NCBI RefSeq assembly: GCF_014145455.1
Contig: NZ_JACIVB010000017.1
Span: forward strand, 1 to 64,000
Direction: 5' to 3'
Origin: Limosilactobacillus rudii
GTDB lineage: Bacteria > Bacillota > Bacilli > Lactobacillales > Lactobacillaceae
Length of the DNA: 64,000 nucleotides
Both the position numbers and the translations under genes were made by a program. Below, one piece after another: positions 1 through 12,400 of the stretch; position 1 is the first letter of the stretch, and every line of letters begins with the position of its first letter. Below the pieces are notes generated by a model. That model saw only the letters and a program-made list of their open reading frames with translations. It made no database searches and was not told the origin of the DNA.

Positions 1-115
1 CAAGACGCTCCAGTTAATTCAAAGTGATTAAGTTGTCGAACCGCCGTATACGGAACCGTACGTACGGTGGTGTGAGAGGTCGATAATTGAATTAATCAAT
101 TATCTCCTACTCGAT
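1..115 (+). mobile_element. 3' end of a group II intron (domains V and VI)
   Basis: Bases 38-72 fold as a classic group II intron domain V: CCGCCGTA (41-48) pairs with TACGGTGG, the next four pairs close a GAAC loop, and a 2-nt CG bulge lies on the 3' side. Domain VI follows: GATAATTGA (82-90) pairs with TCAATTATC (96-104), continuing down to GAG/CTC with an unpaired A at 109, which fits the branch-point adenosine. The intron would then end near 115 with the usual AY dinucleotide. The reverse transcriptase/maturase ORF, if present, lies left of the window. This is structural recognition by eye; the exact 3' splice site may be off by one or two bases. Confidence 0.82.
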
Positions 116-336
116 TCTAACGTTAAAATCGTTTAGATTCATCAAATCCTTTAAATATCAAGGCATATCAGGCCTGAACTTATACTATTTTTAACCTGCT
201 ACAATATAGCCTAAGTATTTCGCTTCAGCATTTGCACTATAAGTTAATCACATTATAACTAATATTATTATTTAATCATTTTAGCAAACCAATAATAACC
301 ATTAAAAGCAATTAGGTTATTTCCTTATAAGGCACA
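116..336. other. AT-rich spacer without a gene
   Basis: This stretch lies between the intron end and the terminator of the first adhesin gene. I see no ORF with a ribosome binding site, no RNA gene and no clear repeat. It would be the 3' exon flank of the intron insertion. Confidence 0.5.
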
Positions 337-373
337 AAAAGACCCACGGCAAATTTTGTCGTGGATCTTTTAG
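337..373 (-). terminator. Rho-independent terminator of first adhesin gene
   Basis: On the minus strand a stem of about 12 bp (AGATCCACGACAAA pairing with TTTGCCGTGGGTCT, with one mismatch) is followed by a run of T. It lies about 50 nt after the stop codon of the adhesin gene that ends at 423. Confidence 0.85.
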
Positions 374-408
374 ACTGCAACTATATTGAAGTTTTAATAT
401 TTAGATTT

Positions 409-421
409 GAGGGGGGATAAA
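409..421 (-). promoter_or_regulatory. C-rich 3'UTR motif complementary to the gene's own SD
   Basis: Two nucleotides after the stop codon the minus strand reads TTTATCCCCCCTC. This is the reverse complement, with one extra C, of the 12-nt segment GAGGGGGATAAA that forms the SD region of the same gene at 14525-14536. The other two adhesin genes have the equivalent motif, which argues against chance. Confidence 0.55.
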
Positions 422-422
422 C

Positions 423-3400
423 CTATTTATCAGTATCTTCTTTCTTCTTCCGCAAGCCACTTGCGCCTAAGAGGCCAGTAGCTGAGGCTAATCCTAGGCC
501 AACTAATGCTGAAGTCTCACCATCCTTGTTACCAGTCTGTGGCAACTTCTTATCATTAGCTTGTTTTTCACTCTTACTACTATTAGCAGCTTGAGTCTTT
601 ACAGTCTTAACAGTAGTAGCGGTCTTGCCACTAGTCTTAGTAGCAGCCGAATTATTACCACTTTGGGTCGTTGCAGTATTTTCAGCCTTACCGGCATTAC
701 TATCAGAAGCAGTTTCGGTTGTAACGCCACTATTGTTGTCAGTATTTTCAGCAGTCTTATTGCTATCAACGTGTACCGTAACCGTGACATCGTACTTACT
801 ACCATCAGGGAAGGTTACTTCAATTACTCCGGTATGATCACCAGCGGTCGTAACATCTGGTTGTTGCTTCCAACCATACTTAGTTCCTGCTGGCATTTCA
901 TCCTTATTCGCAATTCCTTGGTCAGGAGTTGGTAACTTGCCTTGTGGAGTACTGATGTTTTGTCCCTGTGGTGTGACGGAATGAACAGTCACATCGATAG
1001 TATCTTTAGAACCATCAGGGTAGGTAACAACAACTGTCTCGGTGTGATCACCGGCAGTTTTGACATCTTGTGCAACCTTAGCTGGGTTTGACCAAGTGTA
1101 CTTAGTATCGCCCGGTAAATCAGCTTTATTCTTAATTCCTTCAGCTGGATCAGGAACAACCCCTGTTGGATCAGTAATTGGCTGCGTCTGTGGTTCGTAC
1201 TTATCGGCGTCAGAAACAACGGTGATGGTAATCGTGACGGTCTTATCTGTACCATCTGGGTAGGTGACAACCACCGTTGCGTTCTGCTTACCCGTCTTAT
1301 TAGTATCTGGAGTAGTTTGCCATTCGTACTTGGTGTCACTCGGTAATTCACCCTTATTAGCAATGACCGTTGACGGATCAGGAACAGCTTCACCCTTATT
1401 CACGGTAATGTCCTTACCAACTGGTGCAACCTTGGTGTCATCATTACCATGTGGAGTAACGTTTTCTTTTACCGTTACCTTTACTGTTACCGTATTCTTA
1501 GAGCCATCAGGGTAATTAACCGTGATTACTTCGGTATGAGTACCAGGCGTCTTGACATCCTGAGTGATCTTAGCCGGATCATTCCATGTATAAGTCGTGT
1601 CACCTGGTAAATCACTCTTATTAGCAATTCCCTCACTTGCTTCTGGAATTACATTTTGCGTTGTGCCAACCGGCTTACCCTTTGGTACGTATTTATCTGC
1701 ATCAGTTGGGTTACCGTAGTTGACAACTGTTGGTACCTTGACTGGATCTTGTCCCGGAACCGTGACTGTAACACTCGTTGGCTGATCGCCCTTCTTATTT
1801 GGATCAGGTTCTTCACCTGGTGTCCAAGTAACCTTGGTCCCAGCCGGCAAGTTCTCAGGATCCTTGATCGTATCTTGTGGATTTGCCGGATGATCAACAT
1901 GATCCTTCGTAGCTACAATCACGACAGTCGCTGTAGTCTTATCAGTCGTCTTATCTGGGTAAGTAACGGTGACTGGAATCGTGACCACTTGGGTCGTACC
2001 GTCTGCGGGGGTCTTCGTTGTAATCGTCCCGGTAGATGGGTCAACTGTTACCCAGCTTGGTACATTTGCACCATCAGTAATCTTGTAAGATACATCGCCA
2101 GTCGGCTTTTCACCATCATACTTAACATTCGTCGTGGTAGTCTTGCCTGGCGTTGTAACTACTTCTGGATATGATGGGGTGTACTTATCAGCATCGGTTA
2201 TCGTTGGAGTTGGCGTATCATCCTTTACTGTTACATTTACCGAAACAGTCGTCTTATCACCAGATGGATAGGTAACAACAACTACCGCTGGATGAGTTCC
2301 AACTGTTTCCGTATCAGGGGTTGCCTGCCAAGTATAGGTAGTTCCAGTCGGCAAGTCATCCTTATTAGTAATAGCCGTTGCGGGATCCGGTGTTGCACCC
2401 TTATTGACGGTAATATCATGACTAGTTGGCTTATTAGCGTTGTAGGAAACTGTTACTGTCGTACCCTTGCTATCAGGAGTGACAACAATCGCACCAGCAT
2501 CCCCGCTGATAACCGTTGTGTAACCCTTAATTGGGTTAATGTGAACTGCGGGGAGTCCTTGCTTTGCAGGTGTCCATGGGTTCATCGTGGTCTTACCAGT
2601 GACCGGATCAGTATAACCAGCATTGCCCTTGGCATCTTCACGGGTAAACTTAGCAGTCTGGGTACTTGTCTTTGTCTCACCAGTGACCGGATCAGTAACA
2701 TTGATTGTCCGGGTTACTTCACGGTACATATCACTGTTCGTTGGATCAAATGGTACTGGTGTTACCGCGCCCTTAGCGTAAGTAATAGTGTCAGTAACAT
2801 TCTGCGAATCAGGGTTGACGGTCAAAGCAGCGATTGAAGTTGCCTTTGTACCATTGACATAGCTGTCATAGCCCTTTACCTGTTGGATATCATAACCCTT
2901 AATAAGGTAGGTCGTAACACCATTTTCAACCTTTGCGCCTTGTGGACCTTGCCATGCATTCCACGTCGTCTTGCCGGTAACAAGATCCTTGACACCGGTC
3001 CGCTGGAATTCAACTGTAACCGTGCGGGCAGGCTTAGTATCTTGCTGTCCAGCTGGTACTACATTAATTGTCTGGGTGATTGCCCGGTAAGTGTCACTGT
3101 TGTTCTTATTAACAGGGATATTCTCTGTCTTATGTTCAACATAGACCGTGATATTCTTTGCTGGTGTTGAACCAAACGTGATTGAAGATGGTACTTGCTG
3201 TCCACCAACGAGTTGCCAGTTGGCTGGAACATTGAGACTAACCTTAGCCGTTTCACCAGTCTTACCAGTAACTGTTTGGCTAGCAACCACCTGACTGTGA
3301 TCATTAGCATTCACAAAGTTAATCTTGGCGCTTTGATCATTAGCCGTGTAGTTTACTTCAACCGTGTAATTCTTGACCGGAGTACCATCTTGCAATGCGG

Positions 3401-6400
3401 ACTGTGCAGGTACATACTCCTTGCCATTGATGTTTTCAAGAGTTGCACCCGTAGCGGTCATCGTGTAACCACCGACCATTGGAACCTCAACTTCACTAAA
3501 GGCGGTTGCACCATTTTGCATGTTCGAAGTCCAGTTGGTGTAAGTCGTCTTCTTTGTAACTTCATCAGTACTCTTGATCCGGTAGAAGTCAAGAGTTTCG
3601 TGAACCGTCTGTGGTGTTTGACCTGGTAAGTTGACGGTAATTGTCCGGGTGACTTGTCGGTAAAGATCTGAATTACTCTTGTCATTGCGACCATCATTAG
3701 TATCAACCTTGTGAACCACGTAAACGGTTGTCGCAGATACTGGGGTCGAACCAAATGTGATCGTTGATGGAACGTTTGTACCGCTGACTACTTGCCAACC
3801 TGCTGGAATAGCTAAGTCAACCTTAACCGTTTCACCAGTCTGTCCGGTAACTGTTTGGGTACCGACAATATCATTATGGTTATCGTTGTTAACAAAGTTG
3901 ATCTTTGCACTTTGATCATTAGCAACGTAGGTAACCGTAACTGTCGTATCATGTGATTCTGGGGTAAGCGTAATTGCAGGAACTTCATTATTAACCAAGT
4001 CCTTACCATTTACTTGAGCAGTGTAGCCAGCAATCGCAACACCAACTGCGGCAATGTCAGTATTTGCACTCCACTTACCGTAAGTTACGTCACCCGTTAC
4101 CAAGTCTTCGGTTGCATTCCGAACAAAGCGTGCAGCCGTTGAGTACCGTACCGTCTGGCTACCCTTGAAGTCTTGAATAACCTTGTAGCTGATCGTCCGG
4201 TGAGTCTGATCCATTTGACTTGGGTCGTTAGTAACATCCTTGGTCTGGTGTTCAACGTAAACTGTCATATCCTTCGTTGGCGTTGAACCGAATGCAATTG
4301 TTGACGGAACTTGTTGGTTACCAGCTAGCTTCCAGTTGGCTGGAACATCGAGGGTAACCTTAACCGTTTCACCGGTCTTCCCAGTAACAGTCTGGGTACT
4401 GATTACCTTGCTGTGATCATTGGCATCGACATAATTAATCTTGGCGCTTTGATCATTAGCTGTATAGTTGACTGTTACCGTAAAGTCATTTATTGGTGCG
4501 CCATTCAACAATCCAGATTCAGCTGGAACAAATTCTTGACCATCACGGGTGATAATCGCAGCCCCAGTTGCACTAGTTGTATAACCGCCAATTGTTGGTA
4601 CTGAAACAGCTTCAAAGCTCGTTGAACCATCAGTCATATTAGAGGTCCATGGTGTGTAGGTAACCGTCTTCGTTACTTCATCTGTACTCTTAATCCGGTA
4701 GAAATCAAGAGTTTCAGAAACAGATTGAGCTGGCTGACCTGGCAGGTTAACTACAATTGTCCGGGTTACTTGCCGGTAAAGGTTCGTGTTGTTCTTGTCA
4801 TTACGACCATCTTCCTTATCAACCTTGTGTTGGACATAAACGGTCGTGTCTGCAACCGGTGTCGAACCAAAGCTGATCGTGGCTGGTACATCCGTTCCGG
4901 CAACTACTTCCCAACCAGCTGGTACGTCAAGGTTTACATTTACAGTTTGCCCTGTCTTACCGTTAATTGTCTGAGTAGCAACCGTTTCGTCATGATTATC
5001 ATTATTGACAAAGTTGATCTTAGCCGTCTGGTCATTAGCCGTGTAGGTAACAACAATTGTCTGATCTTTAGTGTTAGGAGTAATTGTCATCTTCGGAACC
5101 ACGCCATTAGCCAGAACCTCACCATTAGCATGAGCGGTGTAGCCGGCAATTGCAACATCAGTATCAGGAATCTCCTTGTCCTCGCTCCACTTACCGTAAG
5201 TTACGTTACCTGTTACGAGATCTTCGGTTGCGGTCCGGGTAAAGGTTAAGTGAGCCTCTCTTGCGACCGTTTGGGTACCGTTGAAGTCTTGAACAACCTT
5301 GTAGTTGACTGTCCGGTGAGTTTGATCCTTTTGACTTGGATCATCAGTGACATCCTTTGTCTGGTGTTCAATGTAAACTGTCATGTCCTTAGCAGGAGTT
5401 GAACCAAACGTAATTGAACTTGGTACTTTCTGATCGCCACTAAGTTTCCAGTTTGTTGGCACATCAAGTTTAATATCAACCTTCTCGCCAGTCTTACCAG
5501 CGACAGTTTGGGTACTAATTACCTTACTGTGATCCTTAGCGTTGACAAAGTTGATCTTCACACTTTGATCTTGCGCAGCGTAATTTACTTCAACCGTGTA
5601 GCTTTCAACAGGCGTACCGTTTTGTAATGCAGATTGAGCTGGAACATATTCCGTCCCATCATGATTTACAAGGGTTGCTCCTGTAGCACTAATCGTGTAA
5701 CCACCGATTGATGGCAATTTAACTTCTTGGAATGATGTTGCCTTGTTATTCATGTTTGAAGTCCAAGCAGTGTAAGTCGTCTTCTTTGTCACTTCATCAG
5801 TACTCTTAATCCGGTAGAAATGAAGAGTTTCAGCGTCAGACTGCGGAGCTTCTCCTGGAAGGTTGACGGTGATTGTCCGGGTAACAGTCCGGTAAACATC
5901 AGTGTTGTTCTTATCATCCCGACCATCGACCGTATCAGTCTTGTGAACCACGTAAACTGTCATATCAGCAGTAGGTTCTGAGCCAAATGTAATTGTTGAT
6001 GGAACACTTTCACCATTAACTACTTGCCAGCCGGTTGGTACATCGAGAGTAATATCAACCGTCTTACCGGTCTTACCACCGACGATTTGGGTACCAACAA
6101 TATCATTATGATCATCGTTGTTGACAAAGTTGATCTTCGCACTTTGATCATTAGCCGTGTAGGTAACAATAATTGTTTGGTCCTTTGATTCAGGGGTTAG
6201 AACTGTTGCTGGCACCTTATTGTCAGCTAATGCTTCACCATCAACTTCAGCGGTGTAACCTGGTTGGGCTACATTAACCGCAGCGACTTCCTTATTCGAG
6301 CTCCATGCACCATAAGTGACTTTGTTTGTAACAAGGTCAAGCGTTGCCGTCCGCGTAAAGGTAGCAGAAGTTGTGAACTTGTCTGATTTAGTACCGTTAA

Positions 6401-9400
6401 AGTCTTCAACAACCTTATAGTCAACTGTCCGGTGGGTCTGATCCGTTTGACTTGGGTCGTTGGTGACATCCTTGGTCTGGTGGTCGATGTAAACAGTCGT
6501 ATCCTTAATTGGCGTTGCACCAAATGCAATTGAAACTGGTACATCTTGTCCACTAACAATTTGCCAGTTGGCTGGAACATTAAGGGTAACTTTAACCTTC
6601 TCACCAGTCTTCCCGTTAACCGTTTGGGTAGCGATAATATCACTGTGATCCTTAGCGTTGACAAAGTTGATCTTGGCACTTTGGTCGTTAGCCGTGTAGG
6701 TAACAACAATCTTTTGATTATCAGACTTTGGGGTAAGAACTGTTGCTGGAATTACACCATTTTCGACAACCTTATTATTTGCGTAAGCAGTGTAACCTGG
6801 TTGAGCAACATTGGTTTCCTTAATCGAAACGTTATTGCCAGTCCAAGCACCGTAAGTTACCTTGTTTGTCACAAGATCCTTAGTTGCCGTCCGGGTAAAT
6901 GGAGCACTAGCGTTTACGACCGTCGTCTGCTTCCCATTAAAGTCTTCAATGACTTGGTAAGTGACCGTCTTAGTGGTTCCTTCATCAACATTTTCAGTTT
7001 GGTGTTCCACATAAACCGTCGTTGTTGGAACCCCATCCTGACCAAAGGTAATTGTGGATGGAACCTGCGTACCAGGAACTACTCGCCAGTTAGCTGGAAC
7101 ATTAAGGGTGACCTTAACTGTCTCACCAGTCTGACCATCGACCGTTTGCGTACCAATAATATCGTTATGATCATCGTTGTTGACAAAATTGATCTTGGCA
7201 CTTTGCTCATTAGCCGTGTAATTAATCTCTGCACTGGTTGAATCAGTCGTTGGCGTTACAGTTACTTCATCAAGACCCTTGTCCGCAGTATAGCCTGTTA
7301 ATTTAGGAGCATCATAAGCAGTCCATGTGCCGGTTGTTGCATCACTACCAGCAATATGCCAGGCATTCATCTTAGTCTCACCGTTGACGATGTACCCGGC
7401 ATTGCCCTTCGCATCTTCACGACTAAAGTGAACGACTTGCGGTGCTGGCTGGGTGCCCTTAACACCAGCTGGGTAGTTAACCGTAATTGTCCGAGTAACA
7501 TCTTTGGTCATGTCATTCTTAGTACCATCCCACTTAATTGGGGTAGTTGTTTCAACATAATCAACCGTTACCGTTTCATCGTTAGTTGCTTCAGTAACAG
7601 TCACTGCTGGTACTTCAGTGATGTCCTTGTGATCAAGCTGTGGTGTGTAGACTGCGCCTGTTGATTTATCAGTGATTATTGATACTGGTTGAGCAGCCCA
7701 GGTACCAGTTGTTGCATCACTACCAACAACGTGCCATGAATTCATCTTCTTGGCACCAGTAACCGCATCAGTGTAACCAGCATTGCCCTTGGCATCTGCA
7801 CGGGTAAAGCTAATAGTCTGCTTAGCCGGTTGTTTGCCTTCATGACCAGCTGGATAGTTGATAACAATCGTCCGGGTAATCGTCTTGGTGTCATTAGCGC
7901 CAGCCTTAATCGGCGTATCATCATTACGGTTATAAGTAATCGTGATTGTTGTTGGGTTAGTATTTGGTGTTACGGTTACTTCCTCAACCTTTTGTGGATT
8001 AGCAGTGTAACCCTTAATTGAAGTTGGCGTGTATTCAGCCCAAGCGTCAGTGCCAACAGCGTGCCAGTCATTCATCTTAGTAACGCCATTGACAATGTAA
8101 CCGGCATTGCCCTTCGCATCTTCACGACTAAAGTGAACGACTTGTGGTGCTGGTTGAGCATCATTTTCATGTCCCGCTGGGTAATCAACGGTAATCGTCC
8201 GGGTAACATCCTTGGTCATATCGTTCTTAGTACTATCCCACTTAATTGGGGTCGTCGTTTCAGCATAGGTAACTGTTATTACGGCATCTGCGGTACTCTC
8301 TGTTACCGATTGACCTGGTACTTCAGTAATGTCCTTATTATCAAGTTGTGGTGTGTAGACTGCACCCGTCTTAGCATCAGTAATCTTCTCTACTGGTTGA
8401 GCGGCCCATTCAGCGGTCTGACCATCAGCGAGCTTCCAATCATTCCATGTGATATCACTCGTATCCTTACCTTGCGCATCAACATTGTGGTAACCGTCAC
8501 GAACATAGTGAACTGTTTGGGTAATCGTTTCTGGCGCCTTTTCTCCTGCTGGTGCCTTAAAGTTAATCGTCCGAGTGACATAGTGGTTTGTCTCATCGTT
8601 AGTCTTGCTATCAGATGTTGGAACATGTGAACCGGTCTTGAAACTTACTGGTACTTCAAGCGTTGTGTTATCCGCAAAAGTAAATTCAAGGGTACCGTTC
8701 ATATTAGTAGCATTGAACTTACCATTTGCGCCAGGCATTGATACCCACTTAATTCCAGTTGGGTTGCCATTAGCAAATGTCTTACCAGAAATACCGTTAC
8801 TTGCAAGATAGTTTTCGAGGTCTGCTTCTGTGGTTGGTACGGCGCTGTTATAGTTGACTGGAATATCAGTCCGTCCAGTAGCACCAGCAAAGTTAAAGTA
8901 AACATTTGCCCAGCTATTGTAGCCCCGAAGTGATAAACCAAGCTTACTCAAAACCGTGCCATCAGTAATGCTAAAGTTGTAACGGTACTTTGAATTACCA
9001 CGGAGCGTACTACTGATAAAGTCTTGTTCTGCTGGGTTGACCTGACCATTAAGAATGTATGGCGTATCAGCCGCACCATTGGTAAAGTTCTTAATACCAG
9101 TATTAGCTGCAAAGCCATCTTGCCAGCTGTAATTGAGCGCATCAGCAGCGAAACTGTCATTGCTATTCTTAGTATTTACATACTTCGTACCGTCTGCATT
9201 GAGCTTGTAGACTGTCTTAGTCTTGTAATCAGATTCTTGATTGCCAGTCTGGTCCCAATCTGAGTAATAAGTAATCGTCTGGAACTGACTATCCTTAGCT
9301 GGTAACTCATTATCAGCAGTGGTCTTGTGGACGTTGACTAAGTTATCATTGAAGACCGTCATGCTCTGGTCACCATAGTAAATGTTGTCGTCGCCTTTGC

Positions 9401-12400
9401 GTTCATTACCAGTAACGCTAACCGGAACGTTAACTGTCATGGTCGTTCCATCGCTATAAGTTACTTGAACAGGAACGATGACTGAGCCTAATGCAGCGTC
9501 CTTATTTACTTCTGCGGTTGCCTTACCAGTTGTTGGGTCGACAATAACCGTTACACCAGTTGGCGCGGTGTATGAACCGGCCTTGTAACCAGTGATTGCA
9601 CCAGCTGGCATATCCTTAGCAGTCGTTGGGTCGACACTATTAGTGGCACTCGTCGTGGTAGTTGGTCGTTCAACGTTTAATGGGCCATAGCTAACTGGAT
9701 ATTGGTTAGCATAGTCGGTAATCGTAACCGGAACGTTAGCATCAATATGGGTGCCGTCAGGATAAGTAGCGGTAATGACACCAGTTTGTTGACCAACCTT
9801 AGATGTATCTGGTGCAGTCTTCCATTCAACCTTAGTTGGGTAGCCTGGAACATTGTCCTTAAGGTTGGTAATAGTTTCAGCCGGTGTGATTGTCGTACCA
9901 ACTTTGACGGAAATATTCTTTACTTGTGGTACTTCATCAACCGTGACAGAAATAGTAACGTCCTTGTGGGTACCGTCTGGGTAGGTAACTGTGGCGACAC
10001 CACTTCTGTTACCTGGAGTCTTGGTGTCTGGTGCAGTCTTCCATTCAACCTTAGTTGGGTAACCTGGAACATTATCCTTAAGGTTAGTAATGGCCTTAGT
10101 TGGGTTTGGTGTTTCACCAACTTTAGTAGGAATACTGTTTACATCAGGTGCTTCATTAACAGTAACCTTAGTTTTAACTGTGTCCTTAGTACCATCCGGA
10201 TAGGTAACCGTGATTGATTCAGTGTGTTCACCAGGGTTGTTAATATCCGTCTTGACTTGGTTAGGGTCAGTCCACTCGTAGGTTGTTCCAGCAGGCAACT
10301 TAGCTTGGTTGGTAATTGCCGTCTTAGCTGCTGGTTCAGTTCCCTTATCAGTTGAGATATCCTTCGTCTGTGGTTGGTTGTCATCGGCATCGTTGTTAAC
10401 GATAGTAAGGGTGACAGGAACATCTAATTCCGTACCATCTTCAAACCAGATAGTTACACCTGTCTTGACATCGCCAACTTTGGCAACGGATGGAATTGCA
10501 AGGACAGTCTTACCTTCATGAATTGTTCTTCCCTCATCGACAAGCCACGTAATATCTTTGATTGCTGAATTATGCGCTGCTGTCAAATCGGTTACATCAA
10601 CTAATGATGCTGGATCTGGTAATGTATTAGCAAGTCCATGAACTGCCGTCTTGCCTTCTATTGGTGTAGCACCATAAAGTGTGACGGTTGTTGGCACAAT
10701 GGCCGTACCAATAATTGCACTACTCTCACCTCTATTAATCTCAACCTTTATATTTACTTTCTTATCCTTAACAGTAGCGGTTGAAGCACCTGGCTCTACT
10801 TGATCAAAGTCAGTAGGATCCCAGCTACTTGTAGTACCATGACTTTCTAGAGCTTCAGAAACTAAATTACCATTGTCATCATAGACATAACGTTCACTAT
10901 TTACGTCAGGTAATAATATACTTCCACGACTTGACCAGTGATATACACTTGGCGTTGTCGTTAAGATAACTACACCATACTCGTTTGAGACAACCCGCTG
11001 GTTAACTGGGTTATAAACAACTAACGGAATTGTCGTCTTAGCAGGATCACCTATCTGGTAGTTGACAGTTGCTGGTAAGTTGTAAACCCCAGTCTTAGTC
11101 GTATCAGGGGTAGTGGTCCATTGGGCACTAGTTGGATAACCATCTTGTGGCGTACTCTTACCATTATTAAGGTTGGTAATTCCCTTCGTCGCATCTGGTG
11201 TACCATTTACTGCGACCACGATTGCCTGGGTAGTTGGTGCAACGTTAGCGGTAACATTAGTCGTAACCGTATCCTTGGTGCCGTCGGGATAAGTAACCGT
11301 GATTGATTCGGTGTGGGTACCTGGAACCTTAACATTGGCACTTACTTGACTCGGGTCTGTCCACGCAATCGTTGAGCCAGCAGGAAGCTTCTTTTGACCT
11401 GTTGGAACTTTATCCGTTGCTTTATTAGTAATTGCGTCACTTGCTGTTGGCGTGGTGCCTTCTGGAACAGCAATATTCTTCGTCATTGGTTGGTAGGTAT
11501 CATCATCCCCAATGACATTTAGTGATTTCGCTGGAATAGTGATATTAAGGTAGGTTGGCTGGCCATTAGCTTCATCTTTAAAGGTGATCTTAATAACGCC
11601 ACCTTGACCCTTTGTTGGCTTAGTTTCCCAAGCAGTCGAGGCAACCTCACTTGCTGGAATATTGCTATCAACTAATTGGTTAAATTGGTCAGACGTCAAG
11701 TCAGAATCTAATTGAATAGTAACCGGGGTCTTAACATCCTTTGCTGCAGCACCTTTAGCAAGAATATCAAACTGTGGCGTTGATACTTCCTTAGCATTAT
11801 TCCCAAGGATTGCAACTGCCGTTTGATTGCTTGACAAATCAACATTAACCACATTACCAGTAATCTTCTTACCCGCTAAAGTAGCTTCGGAAACGGTGGT
11901 GTCTGGAGCAGTCGCCCAGCTTGCCTTTACTGAAGCAGGAGTAATATCTACCGTTGATTTTGCAATCTTGCCATCTGATTGAAGCTCATAGCTTTGGATT
12001 GAGATAGCATCATTAGGAGAAACTACCTGTGAACTAGCAGTGGTTTCATGTGCGGCTACGTTAGGGTTGGCAGTAACAACCACTACCCCATTTTCACCGG
12101 AAACAACCGTTTGGGTAGCATCAGTAACAACAACTGGAACGTAAACAGTTTCTGTGCTGGCATCAGGATAAGCAATATGAACAGGCACATTATACGCACC
12201 GACTCGAACCTCAGTACCTGGCTTAAGGGTTACTTCACCAGTTGAAGCATCAATTGTTGCCCATTTTGGAGCGTCCGCACCCATAGTAAATTGAGTACCT
12301 TCTGGAACATCAGCTTTGTTTTTACTATCCTTCTCAACAAAGTTCAACTGAACAGTTACTGACTTGCCCTGTTCAACATTCGTTTCTGGATATGAAGCCT

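Noticed and set aside
409-421. Plus-strand GAGGGGGG at the 3' end of the adhesin gene as an SD for a plus-strand gene
   Set aside because: No start codon follows at a suitable distance in any of the three cases. The motif makes sense only on the minus-strand message.
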